51,996 bases of DNA from Clostridium sp. C2-6-12 (GCF_009928485.1 NZ_JAABNP010000011.1:1-51996); one strand, 5' to 3'; positions 26,888 to 35,151 are shown, counted from the first letter of the stretch. Notes: generated from the sequence alone by a model not told the origin. Translations and numbers: made by a program.

Positions 26888-26989
26888 ATGAGTTTAAAGT
26901 TAATTGATCAATATATTGTTATCTGTAAGGAATTCAATAAGCAGCCATCATTTAAAGGAATGATGTTTTTTAAAAAAGCGTTTAGTTAG
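26888..26989 (+). CDS. 33-residue small protein, unknown
   Basis: ORF MSLKLIDQYIVICKEFNKQ... ending KKAFS, with GAGGTGAG before its ATG. It sits tightly between two element genes and is probably translated. No family is recognised. Confidence 0.45.
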   Translation: MSLKLIDQYIVICKEFNKQPSFKGMMFFKKAFS

Positions 26990-27000
26990 CAGGTGATATA

Positions 27001-27798
27001 GTGCCAATATATAGAGCGGAACATAAACAAAATTTCACAATGATTTTAAATAATGTACTAAATGATCAAAAATTAAGTTATGGAGCAAGAGGACTTATGT
27101 CACATGTATTAACTCATTATGACAATTGGGTTTTTACTGGTGAAGATTATTTCATAACTAAAGTAGATAAAAAAGCAAAGATACGAGGATATATAAAAGA
27201 ATTAATAACTAATGGTTATCTAAAAAGAACTCGAGAAATTGATTCTAAAGGTAGATTAGGAAATTCAATTTATATATTCTATGAAATGCCTAATTGTGAT
27301 TATCCTAATTTGGAAAATCGCAAAATGGAGGAAGTTAACCCTAATTTAGAAAAACCTAATTTGGAAAAACAAAAACAGGGTGAATGTATTGAAGTAAAAG
27401 TAGTTAATCCTAATTCCGAAAAATCAAATTTGGATTACCCTAATTTGGATTATCCTAATTTGGAAAATCGCAAGCTTAATAATACTAATATAAATAATAT
27501 TAATATATATAGTTCAAGTGACTATGAAGAAGTATGGAAACTATATCCTAATAAAAAAGGTAAAGTAGTAGCATTTAGGAAAATTCCAAAGTTATTAAAT
27601 CAATATAGTAAAGAAGAATTAATGAGATGTATTAAACGATATTCATATGAAGTTAAAGATAGAGATAAACAATATATTCTTAATGGCTCTACATTCTTTA
27701 ATGGAAGATATGAAGATTATTTGGATAATAACTATCAGGATGCCCAACAAAATGAACTAATTAATGAAAATACAACAACTAATTTTGATGAAGAGTAG
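27001..27798 (+). CDS. Phage-type replication initiator containing origin iterons
   Basis: A 265-residue protein. Residues 1-95 form a winged-helix domain typical of phage replisome-organiser/Rep proteins (YGARGLMSHVLTHYDNW). Residues 97-158 are a low-complexity segment of repeated YPNLENRK / NPNLEK units. Residues about 170-245 are a helical domain (EEVWKLYPNKKGKVVAF) seen in DnaD/O-like proteins. The start is GTG 27001 after AGGTGATA. The repeats are as striking in DNA as in protein, so the gene probably contains the origin, as in lambda O. A DnaB helicase follows, its likely loading partner. Confidence 0.78.
   Translation: MPIYRAEHKQNFTMILNNVLNDQKLSYGARGLMSHVLTHYDNWVFTGEDYFITKVDKKAKIRGYIKELITNGYLKRTREIDSKGRLGNSIYIFYEMPNCDYPNLENRKMEEVNPNLEKPNLEKQKQGECIEVKVVNPNSEKSNLDYPNLDYPNLENRKLNNTNINNINIYSSSDYEEVWKLYPNKKGKVVAFRKIPKLLNQYSKEELMRCIKRYSYEVKDRDKQYILNGSTFFNGRYEDYLDNNYQDAQQNELINENTTTNFDEE
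27304..27515. other. Putative replication origin: iterons plus AT-rich tract
   Basis: Seven copies of CCTAATTTGGA or close variants start at 27304, 27340, 27355, 27409, 27424, 27439 and 27454; several are exactly 15 bases apart. They are followed at once by an almost pure A/T tract at 27,476-27,511. Iterons beside an unwinding region inside an initiator gene is the lambda-type origin layout. Confidence 0.65.
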
Positions 27799-27808
27799 GA
27801 GGATTCCA

Positions 27809-29095
27809 ATGGAGGATGCAGAGATTTCAGAAAGAGTAATTAATAGTGAGTTATATTTGCTAGGGACAATTCTTGGAGAGAATAAATACATTTTAGAAGC
27901 TATCAATATTCTTAAAGAAGATGATTTTTACAGGACAAGCCATAGAGTTATTTTTAAAACAATGATAACACTTTATAAAAAAGATATAAGTTTTGACATA
28001 CAAATATTAATTAATAACTTAATGGAACATATTCAAAATAAAGTGATTACAATAACAGAAATAACCCAAATAGCAGAACATACTGCATACGCTACATTTG
28101 AAAGTCATTTAAATGTGATTCTGGAATGTAGCAAGCAAAGAAAGTTGAATAAAATATGTAGTGAAATTGCTAAAAGTAGAGATAGTGTTGAGATGAAGGT
28201 CTCAAAGTTACAAGATGCTTTGATGGAAATAAATTCTTTGGATTCAAAGGATAACTATTATAGTATTTCTGATGTTTTAGAGAATGCAATTAAGAAGATA
28301 GAAAAGGCCAGTAAGTCTAAAGATGGGATAACCGGTATATCAACAGGAATTCAAATTTTAGATGCTGCAATTAACGGTTTGGAAAAGCAATCTATGATTG
28401 TATTTGGTGCTAGACCATCTATGGGTAAGACTGCATTTTCAATAGAAGTTATAAGAAATATCAAATGCAATGTTTTATATATTCAATTAGATATGACACT
28501 GGAGGGAATGGCTCAAAGAATGCTAGCTACAGATACAGGAATTAGCAACAATAGAGTTGGAAAAGGGCGATTAGATGAAAAACAGTGGGAAAATTTATTA
28601 AACTCAACAGCTGAAATATCACAAAAGAAAAATCTATTTTTCTATTCTCCTGGAATTGCAACTATATCTAAAATAATGTTAAAAGCTAAAGAAATAAAAG
28701 TTAAGCATGGTTTAGATTGTATTGTTATAGATCATATTGGGAAAATAACCCCCGAAACCAAAGGGTCGAAGTATGAACAGATGAGTACAATTTCAAGTAG
28801 TTTGAAAAATATGGCTAGAAAATTAGATATTTGCTTGATTGCCTTATGTCAGCTTAGCAGGGCTGTAGAACAAAGACAGGATAAACATCCAATGATGTCA
28901 GATCTAAGAGATACTGGAACAATAGAAGAAGATGCCGATATTATTGGATTCCTATATAGAGATGGATATTATAAGGACAAGACGAAAAAGAATGATATAT
29001 TAGAAGTTTCTTTTGAAAAAAATAGAAATGGACAAACTGGAAAAATAGAATTTGAATATAACTTGGTAACTCAAGAATTAATTCAACAGTTATAG
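27809..29095 (+). CDS. dnaB: Replicative DNA helicase, DnaB family
   Basis: A 428-residue hexameric helicase. The N-terminal DnaB domain occupies about residues 1-120, and the RecA-like ATPase has Walker A GARPSMGKT and Walker B CIVIDHIGKI. The C-terminal region has the DLRDTGTIEEDADIIGFLYR segment conserved in DnaB. I start at ATG 27809, eight bases after TAGGAGG; a longer in-frame start at 27764 overlaps the preceding gene. It is an element-borne copy working with the adjacent initiator, so the excised element probably replicates itself. Confidence 0.93.
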   Translation: MEDAEISERVINSELYLLGTILGENKYILEAINILKEDDFYRTSHRVIFKTMITLYKKDISFDIQILINNLMEHIQNKVITITEITQIAEHTAYATFESHLNVILECSKQRKLNKICSEIAKSRDSVEMKVSKLQDALMEINSLDSKDNYYSISDVLENAIKKIEKASKSKDGITGISTGIQILDAAINGLEKQSMIVFGARPSMGKTAFSIEVIRNIKCNVLYIQLDMTLEGMAQRMLATDTGISNNRVGKGRLDEKQWENLLNSTAEISQKKNLFFYSPGIATISKIMLKAKEIKVKHGLDCIVIDHIGKITPETKGSKYEQMSTISSSLKNMARKLDICLIALCQLSRAVEQRQDKHPMMSDLRDTGTIEEDADIIGFLYRDGYYKDKTKKNDILEVSFEKNRNGQTGKIEFEYNLVTQELIQQL

Positions 29096-29103
29096 AGGTG
29101 AAT

Positions 29104-29244
29104 ATGATAGTTAAATTTTCAGTATTAGAAGCTTATATTATTGGGTCATTGGAAAGAGAAATAAATCCAACATGGGAAGGATTGTATATCTACAATAAAG
29201 CATTAATAACTGTAGCACTAAAAAATAAAAAAAGTGATGAATAA
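29104..29244 (+). CDS. 46-residue small protein, unknown
   Basis: ORF starting MIVKFSVLEAYIIGSLERE and ending KNKKSDE, six bases after the dnaB stop with GAGGTGA before the ATG. It is probably translated with dnaB. No family is recognised. A hairpin (29263-29277 with 29302-29316, core AGAGTTAC / GTAACTCT) follows it. Confidence 0.5.
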   Translation: MIVKFSVLEAYIIGSLEREINPTWEGLYIYNKALITVALKNKKSDE

Positions 29245-29349
29245 ATTATATATCCATCACAAAGAGTTACTGTTATAACCCTTGAACTCGCAATTTAAGA
29301 GTATAACGGTAACTCTAAAAAGTCAAGAAAATTAAGGGAGGCTTTTGTT

Positions 29350-29748
29350 ATGAATAATATTGAAGAATTAAAAGAGCAGTTAAAACAAGGCATATTTTAT
29401 TATTATAAATCCAACCTGATGGTAAATGCCAAAGTATACAATATTGTAAGTTATGATGATGGCGAACTAGAAATATTTTTTACTGGCGGGATAGTTGGTG
29501 TATATAAAGATAAATTAACCAAGGTAAAAAGACCAGCAAATATATTAGGATCTTTTAAGTGGTGTTATTCATTAAAGAATGAAGATGATGCTGTTACAGG
29601 CTATATTGGGTTAAAAGATGATGAAGAAAGTACACTAAAACTAGATAAATGCAATAATACAATTAGTGCATTGTGTAAGGATTTAGAAAGAATAAAAGAC
29701 TTGTGTAATAAAAATATTAATGAATTAAATGGGAGGTATAACAATTGA
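29350..29748 (+). CDS. Element protein of unknown function
   Basis: A 132-residue protein with a compact beta-rich first half (GIFYYYKSNLMVNAKVYNI then GGIVGVYKDKLTKVKRP) and a helical end. AAGGGAGGC precedes ATG 29350. It overlaps the start of the tail-protein gene by four bases, so the two are translationally coupled. No signal peptide is seen. I do not recognise the family. Confidence 0.6.
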   Translation: MNNIEELKEQLKQGIFYYYKSNLMVNAKVYNIVSYDDGELEIFFTGGIVGVYKDKLTKVKRPANILGSFKWCYSLKNEDDAVTGYIGLKDDEESTLKLDKCNNTISALCKDLERIKDLCNKNINELNGRYNN

Positions 29749-31523
29749 TTAGATTATTTGATGCTAAGGAAACAAATTTTGAACATAATAAATGGGTTTT
29801 ATCTGATGCGAAAGTTGAAATAGTAGAAAGTGTTGATAGTATTTTTGATATGGAATTAGAATACCCACTAAATGATAGGAAAAATTTAAGTCAATATTTA
29901 GTTAAGGGTAACATAATAAAATCAAATATTTATGAATGGGATCCAAGAGGTGACCAACTTTTTGAAATAAGAACAGTTAATTATTCAATCAAGAAGGGTG
30001 AAAAAATAGTAAAAGTCTATGCACAAGCCATAGGAAGGGCTAAATTAAGTAAAAACTTTATTATGGGGTGCAGAGTTCCAGCTGGAAGCACAAGAAAACA
30101 GGCTATTCAAAAAATACTTGATTCATGTATAGAGCCTCATGGATTTCATGCGGGTAATTTAGATACAAACACCAATACAAATATTAATCTAGGTTTAGAA
30201 GAGGAAACAGGAGCGGTTATTAACTATTTAGATACAGATTACATGTCACCGCTAAAGGCTTTTCTAGGTGATAAACAAAGCGTTCAATCTGCATATGGTG
30301 GAGAGATTGTATACAACAACTTTGAAATTAACATGGTAGATGAAAGAGGGGCGGACCACAACTTTATAATAAAAAGTGGTAAAAACCTTCAAGAATTGCA
30401 ACAGGAAATAAGCGATATGGATAATGATAACTTTGCTACCGCTTTGATAATGAAGTCTAGTGACGGTATTTATCTTCCTAACAATGAAGTGATCTATTCA
30501 CCAAATGCAGCAACCTTAGGCAATTATTATAAAGTAATAGTTTGTGATGATGTAACTGCGGTTGATGGTTCTGCGGAAGCAATTGACATAGTATATGCAC
30601 AACTTAGAGAAAGAGCCGCTAAAAAGTTTGCTGATGGAATAGACAAGCTTCCAATCAATAATATAGTTAATTTTATTCAATTAACAAACACAGAAGAATA
30701 TAAAAAATATAGTGGTTTGTTTACTGAAAAATGCGAGATAGGAAACAATGTAACCATAGAATATGAAAAAGCTAATATCACAGCTATGGGAAGAGTTGTG
30801 CAGATTAAATTTAATCCAAACCTAAACAATGAAAGGGGCAAAATTATAGAGGTCACAATCGGAGATAGAAAAAAGAAATCTATGCTTGATGCAATAACAG
30901 ATTCAGAGGTGGCAGCTATTGAATTAAATAACAAGCACAATGACAATAAGAAGAAAATCAAGCAAGTTAAAAAGTATACTGATGATACAAAGCAAGGTTT
31001 AATTAAATATATTGGAGAAACTGCAACAGGGATTTTATTAGAAGTAAAAAAGGCTGATGATTCAATGGGTGCAAGAATTGAATTAACAGAAAAAGAGATA
31101 TTAAGCACAGTTAAAAAGGACGAGTTTGGATCTATGATAAAGCAACATTTTAATGAAATATTGATGGCGGTATTTGATGGAACTAATCATACAGTTACAC
31201 TTAATGGTGATGGCTTAAGCGTGGGGAATGGTGCTTTTACTGTTAGGGATAATAACGGAAATATAGTTTTTAGAGTTAATTTAGACAATGTAACAGGGGT
31301 AAGAGATTTGAGTTTAAGTAATGAAGCGTATGTCAAAGGAAGTGCCTTTTATCGTTCTCTCATGGGTATGGAAGAGGTGTGGCTGCAAAAATTAGGCGTA
31401 GGTCAATTGGCAATAGATGAAAAAGACTTTTATATTACTCATAATGATCAAGGCGGCTACGATTTAGAAAACTATGTAAACACACTATGCTATAAGATGT
31501 TAGAAAGCCAAGGATTAATATAA
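29745..31523 (+). CDS. Phage minor structural / tail-associated protein
   Basis: A 592-residue protein resembling the N-terminal region of phage minor structural proteins (tail endopeptidase group). It shows the early pattern DIFDMELEYPLND, then VKVYAQAIGRAKLSKNF and YMSPLKAFLGDKQSVQSAYG. The C-terminal 250 residues are a helical linker and a beta-rich tip (GNGAFTVRDNNGNIVFRVN). The start is TTG 29745 after GGGAGG. It is the only recognisable phage structural gene in the element; no capsid, portal or tape-measure genes accompany it. A helper-phage tail component or an adhesin is possible. Confidence 0.75.
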   Translation: MIRLFDAKETNFEHNKWVLSDAKVEIVESVDSIFDMELEYPLNDRKNLSQYLVKGNIIKSNIYEWDPRGDQLFEIRTVNYSIKKGEKIVKVYAQAIGRAKLSKNFIMGCRVPAGSTRKQAIQKILDSCIEPHGFHAGNLDTNTNTNINLGLEEETGAVINYLDTDYMSPLKAFLGDKQSVQSAYGGEIVYNNFEINMVDERGADHNFIIKSGKNLQELQQEISDMDNDNFATALIMKSSDGIYLPNNEVIYSPNAATLGNYYKVIVCDDVTAVDGSAEAIDIVYAQLRERAAKKFADGIDKLPINNIVNFIQLTNTEEYKKYSGLFTEKCEIGNNVTIEYEKANITAMGRVVQIKFNPNLNNERGKIIEVTIGDRKKKSMLDAITDSEVAAIELNNKHNDNKKKIKQVKKYTDDTKQGLIKYIGETATGILLEVKKADDSMGARIELTEKEILSTVKKDEFGSMIKQHFNEILMAVFDGTNHTVTLNGDGLSVGNGAFTVRDNNGNIVFRVNLDNVTGVRDLSLSNEAYVKGSAFYRSLMGMEEVWLQKLGVGQLAIDEKDFYITHNDQGGYDLENYVNTLCYKMLESQGLI

Positions 31524-31542
31524 ACTATTGGAGGGTTTGAGA

Positions 31543-31689
31543 ATGGAAGAATTTAAAAAAATGGAGATTGAATTAGCAAAAAAAATACTTGATATAAAAA
31601 AAGATAAGGGAGATTTAATAGAGGAATGGGAAAATTCATTAAATAATATTGAATTAATTATTAAGAAGAAAGGTGGGGCTATTCAATGA
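31543..31689 (+). CDS. 48-residue charged small protein
   Basis: Starts MEEFKKMEIELAKKILD and is rich in Lys and Glu, probably one long helix. GGAGGG precedes the ATG. Its stop overlaps the next start (ATGA). This is a typical tail-region filler gene of unknown function. Confidence 0.55.
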   Translation: MEEFKKMEIELAKKILDIKKDKGDLIEEWENSLNNIELIIKKKGGAIQ

Positions 31690-31784
31690 AACAACAAATA
31701 ATAGAACTGGTTAATAGCATTGAGAGTCCTAAAATATTAAGATTAATATATGCTTATGTAAAAGCAGCAAAAAAGAAAGATTAA
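31686..31784 (+). CDS. 32-residue basic small protein
   Basis: Starts MKQQIIELVNSIESPKIL and ends KAAKKKD. ATGA overlap with the upstream ORF and an internal AAAGGTGGGG site support translation. In phages, tiny ORFs of this sort (XkdX-like or regulator fragments) often follow tail genes. The family is not certain. Confidence 0.45.
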   Translation: MKQQIIELVNSIESPKILRLIYAYVKAAKKKD

Positions 31785-31835
31785 TCAATGTAGAGGCATT
31801 TAATTTGTTAAAAGAGATTGAAAGGAATAAAAGCT

Positions 31836-32372
31836 ATGAATAAAGAAGCAAAATTATTATTTAAGAGACTTAAGGCAGAAGTGAAAGAAGTATTAAAAAG
31901 CTTTGATGAAGTTATAAATGCAAAATTAGGAGATACAGTTACTATTACTACAGGAAAAGAAGTAATTACAAGAAAAGCAACATTACAGGATACAATAGAC
32001 CTTTATCAAAATGAATGGAGTAATACAGTTGGGTTGTTAGATGAAATTGGCATTGATCTTGAAGAAAATGATAATGTGAGACCAATTAGCACAAAAGTTA
32101 ACCACAAAGCAATATATAAGGAATTACAAGAATATGCGGTTAGAGCATCTAGTAATGGTGGTATTTCATTCTTAGAATATAAGAATATACAAATACCATA
32201 TAAAAAAATATATATGGAAGATGATGTGACAGGAGGATCAATGTTAACAATTTATATAGCAAGCGGTACTGATGAAAGTCCAGTGGCATTTATGTTATTA
32301 GACAAGGATGCTGAATATAAGATAATAGACAAAATAGGTGAAGGCGAACATCCAGTATTAACTGAAAAATAG
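31836..32372 (+). CDS. Element protein of unknown function
   Basis: A 178-residue protein with a helical first half (EAKLLFKRLKAEVKEVLKSF) and a probable beta-rich second half ending EGEHPVLTEK. I use ATG 31836 with AAAGGA upstream; a TTG at 31818 is in frame but overlaps that site. There is no membrane segment or known motif. A hairpin GAGGTTACG / CGTGGCCTC follows at about 32,381-32,413. Confidence 0.55.
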   Translation: MNKEAKLLFKRLKAEVKEVLKSFDEVINAKLGDTVTITTGKEVITRKATLQDTIDLYQNEWSNTVGLLDEIGIDLEENDNVRPISTKVNHKAIYKELQEYAVRASSNGGISFLEYKNIQIPYKKIYMEDDVTGGSMLTIYIASGTDESPVAFMLLDKDAEYKIIDKIGEGEHPVLTEK

Positions 32373-32527
32373 AAAAGTAAAGAGGTTACGTACTTATTAG
32401 TCCGTGGCCTCAAATGAATTAAAAGGAAAAGTGGTATATGAGATTATATAGAATAAATATTATCAGTAAAAAAGTTAGAAAAATATGATTTTTAACTATA
32501 TATATTAAGAAATGTTATTTTTTTATG

Positions 32528-32557
32528 TTGAACGTACGTTTGCTAAAATGTTAAAAT
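32528..32557 (+). promoter_or_regulatory. Promoter overlapped by a LexA-like SOS box
   Basis: TTGAAC (32528-32533), an 18-base spacer and TAAAAT (32552-32557) make a promoter. TGAACGTACGTTTG (32529-32542) overlaps its -35 and matches GAAC-n4-GTT of the Firmicute LexA consensus CGAAC-RNRY-GTTYG at all but the first base. The genes downstream would then be DNA-damage inducible. Confidence 0.55.
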
Positions 32558-32637
32558 ATAAGTGAAGAGGAAAATTAAAATAAAAAATAAATAATATGTA
32601 AAATAAATATATTAGTAAGAAAGAGAGGTGATGCAGT

Positions 32638-32832
32638 ATGAGGGAAGCTAGAGAAGTGACCAAAGAAGAAAGATTAAAAGCCCAAAGAGCCTATCTCAAA
32701 AAATATAGACAGGCAAATCCTGAAAAATTCAAAAAGTATCGTGAAGGTTATTGGAGTAAAAAGTTTTTAGCTGAGGTAGAAGCTGTTAAGGCTAAAGATA
32801 TTAAGGGAGAAAAAATAGTAATTTATTATTAA
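32638..32832 (+). CDS. Small basic phage-type protein
   Basis: A 64-residue, strongly basic protein (KAQRAYLKKYRQANPEKFKK then REGYWSKKF). Short proteins with this YRxxNPEK...YW pattern are common just upstream of terminase genes in Firmicute phages; their role is unknown. AGAGAGGTG precedes ATG 32638. It is the first gene after the LexA-like promoter and shares its YW-x-K segment with the next ORF. Confidence 0.6.
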   Translation: MREAREVTKEERLKAQRAYLKKYRQANPEKFKKYREGYWSKKFLAEVEAVKAKDIKGEKIVIYY

Positions 32833-32886
32833 ACTACTAAAAGGGGTATTGAGAAAGGGGGGAATAAAAACAGGAGGTCAATAAAT

Positions 32887-33045
32887 ATGGCAACAGTATT
32901 AACAGACGAAGGAAGAGCAGCAAGGAGAGCGTATAAAAGGGAATGGGATAGTAAACACAAGGAACATAATAAAATATACCAGGCTAAATATTGGAACGCA
33001 AAAGTCGAAGAATTAAAGGCTGCGGAAAATAAACGAAAAAAATAG
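32887..33045 (+). CDS. Small basic phage-type protein, paralogue of the previous one
   Basis: A 52-residue basic protein (MATVLTDEGRAARRAYKREW then IYQAKYWNAKVEELKAAENK). The KYWxxKVEELKA end resembles YWSKKFLAEVEAVKA in the preceding gene, which suggests duplication. AGGAGG lies 9-14 bases upstream. Confidence 0.6.
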   Translation: MATVLTDEGRAARRAYKREWDSKHKEHNKIYQAKYWNAKVEELKAAENKRKK

Positions 33046-33060
33046 GAATAGGTGTAATTA

Positions 33061-33305
33061 ATGAATATTAGTGAAGTGTACTTAAGTTTTAATGGAATAA
33101 ATGCATTATATGAAGGGGTTTTAAACAATTTAAAGCAGAGTCCAGAGAACTTAAATTACATCTACAAAACTTTGCAAATGAAATTAAAGGACAGTTCTAT
33201 TTTATCCATTACAACCTAGAAAAAGAGGATTTAAAAACATTTGTAAGCTTAAATGAGCCTTTCATGATACAAGATGGAATTAATTTTTATCCTTATGGAA
33301 GATAA
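33061..33305 (+). CDS. Small gene with in-phase TTTAAAC slippery site (or frameshifted)
   Basis: Frame 0 from ATG 33061 (AGGAATAGGTGT upstream) encodes MNISEVYLSFNGINALYEGV and runs out at TAG 33217 after 52 residues. The -1 frame entered at 33126 is open to TAA 33303 and looks more protein-like (EIKGQFYFIHYNLEKEDLK, ending INFYPYGR). The switch point is the heptamer T-TTA-AAC (33120-33126) in exact slippery phase. An 81-residue fused product would result either from programmed -1 frameshifting or from repair of a one-T deletion. The family is unknown. Confidence 0.55.
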
Positions 33306-33453
33306 CATTACATAAACGAAAATATCGCTATTGTAATTTAATATATATACATATAGCATTGAGAGATCAATCAACCCAAAATTGGGGTCGTTAGATTTCT
33401 TTATGTTTATAGGTTGCAAGTGTACTTTTGAGTACGTTTGTAAATAAAAATTG

Positions 33454-33488
33454 AAAGGTATTTCATCTGATGAAGTACCTTTTTATTA
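33454..33488 (+). terminator. Terminator after the frameshift gene
   Basis: AAAGGTATTTCAT / ATGAAGTACCTTT hairpin with a 3-base loop followed by TTTATTATA. Between it and 33,306 there is a short hairpin around ACCCAAAATTGGGGT. Confidence 0.7.
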
Positions 33489-33516
33489 TATTCAAAGGTG
33501 GTAGTATACAGAGCCT

Positions 33517-33963
33517 AAACTACTACAAAATACTACAATTAAAACATATATAGACCAAAGTAATCACCTTAAAATTAAGGGGAGTATCTAAAACCCTAGA
33601 AAATCCTAGAATTAAAACATATTTAGATACTAGTCAAAAGTAGTCATTAAAACTTATTTAGAGATAAGCTACAAGAACCTTACTAAACCTTACATAAAAT
33701 CATATATAGATCAAAACTCAAAATTGAGCAGCGATAAGAACCTACAAAAACCTACAATTAAGGCTTATATAGATAAACAAACTAAGCCCCAGGAAGAAGC
33801 AAGAAAAAAGAAAGCAGAATAAGTATTGATATATTTAACCGCAGTAATGAGAGGTGAATCGCTAGATCAATTGTTAAGAACTATTAGAGGTTATATAGAG
33901 GTTTTAGACCAAAACCCAAATTTGGGGACTGCTATCAATAGAAAAATTAAAATCAAAAATTAA
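33517..33963 (+). pseudogene. Broken terminase small subunit (terS) relic with repeated segment
   Basis: In one frame, 33634-33819 encodes NLTKPYIKSYIDQ, then NLQKPTIKAYIDKQTKPQEE, then EARKKKAE. A single TAA (33820-33822) interrupts it, and the frame continues with VLIYLTAVMRGESLDQLL to TAA 33961. The order NLxxPxIKxYID followed by VLxYLTxVMRGE is that of Terminase_2 small subunits. The N-terminal DNA-binding part is absent. Two further copies of the NPxIKTYID segment lie upstream in other frames (33520 and 33596), so the segment occurs at least four times. It is not functional as it stands. Confidence 0.65.
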
Positions 33964-34645
33964 AACTTTAACCAATACCTAATATTAATTTAAATATTAA
34001 TTTAAAAATTAGTATTAAATATTAGTTTTAAAAGGAACGTTTAATGGTAACGCTGAAAGGTAACGTTCCAAAAAAATACGGAACGTTTTAACGAACGTTT
34101 TAGCGAACGTTTTTTAAATTTTGTGTGCAAAAAAGGTGTGCAAAACGTTGCATACAAAATGTTGCAAAAGGTGTGCGTTTATCGGAGTACTTTATTGGAG
34201 TACTCAATGTTGTACTCTATTGTTGTACTCGATGTTGTACGCTTGTAAATGATAGTGTTAGAGTGTGGGAAAACGTGGGAGTTTTAAAGTAGTTACACCC
34301 TAGTAAAACCTAGTATGAAGTATGGAAAATGAGGGAACAAAAGCCTTAGAAAACCTAAGATAAAAGTATGGGACAATATGGGAGTTTAGGGAAGTGATAT
34401 ACTTAAAAATACTAAAATAAAGGTATGGTATTTTAAGGTATAATATGCTTAAAAATACTAAGATTTGCTAAGGTAAAAGTGTGGTATTTTGTGGTATATT
34501 GCTCCAATAAAATGTTAGGAAATGTTAGTATAAAATTAGCTGTCTGCAATTTTGCAGAGGCCTTTAAGAACCTAGTATTAAGTATGGCATTTTAAGGCAT
34601 AATATGCTCAGATTTGCTCAGATAAAATGTTAAGAAATGTTAAGA
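33522..34645. repeat. Array of about 20 co-varying bipartite direct repeats, 10-bp period
   Basis: Many short words occur twice, almost always 10 bases start to start, and each pair uses a different word. Examples (starts): ACTACAA 33522/33532, CCTAGAA 33595/33605, CCTTAC 33678/33688, CCTACAA 33741/33751, GTGGGA 34265/34275, CCTAGTA 34299/34309, TATGGGA 34367/34377, GTGGTAT 34481/34491, AATGTTAG 34511/34521, GGCAT 34586/34596, TGCTCAGA 34605/34615, ATGTTAAGA 34627/34637. GAACGTTTTA (34081, 34093, 34105) and TTGTACTC (34210, 34223) have periods of 12-13. Apart from the terS relic at the left end there is no coding sense. Confidence 0.8.
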
Positions 34646-34655
34646 TATTTATATG

Positions 34656-35150
34656 AATATTAATTCTAGAAAATCAATCAATTATTTTAAAAGAATTATA
34701 GTTGTGATGCTTCAAGGAATTATCAGTTTAATGTTTAAGCACGACTTAGTTTTATGTATTTAGATATAAAGTATATGGTATAAAATTACAATCATTTAAT
34801 ATAACACTTGTCAAAACTAGATATTAAATAATATATAGATAATTTATTACTAAAATAATATTAAAAGCATTACGAATATTACTTAAATAGATACAGATAA
34901 ATTTAAATGTTAGTTAAAAACAATAACGAAGTCTTCTGCATTGCTTAAAACATAAGAAGTTAACATGATTTAAAAAAACTACTAATCAAGTTTAATATGT
35001 GTTAATTAGCAATTACGGTATTTTATTAAATTACCTTTGTAAAATAGTTAATTTCCTGTATCAAATAAAATTAGTTCGCAAAATATAATTTCACTATTTC
35101 AAAAGGTACTCATAAATTTTAAGGTGACTCTTATATATAATTTTCAAAAG
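34656..35150. other. AT-rich gap
   Basis: About 500 bases between the repeat array and the terminator of the next minus-strand gene. I see no ORF with a start site and no clear repeat. Confidence 0.4.
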
Positions 35151-35151
35151 T

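Noticed and set aside
34078..34248. Open frame of about 56 codons (TERFNERFSERF...)
   Set aside because: It lacks a start codon with a ribosome site and is produced by 12-13-base direct repeats. I treat it as part of the repeat array.
33522..34645. CRISPR array
   Set aside because: There is no constant repeat of 24-40 bases, spacers are not of regular length, and no cas genes are nearby. The words differ from pair to pair.
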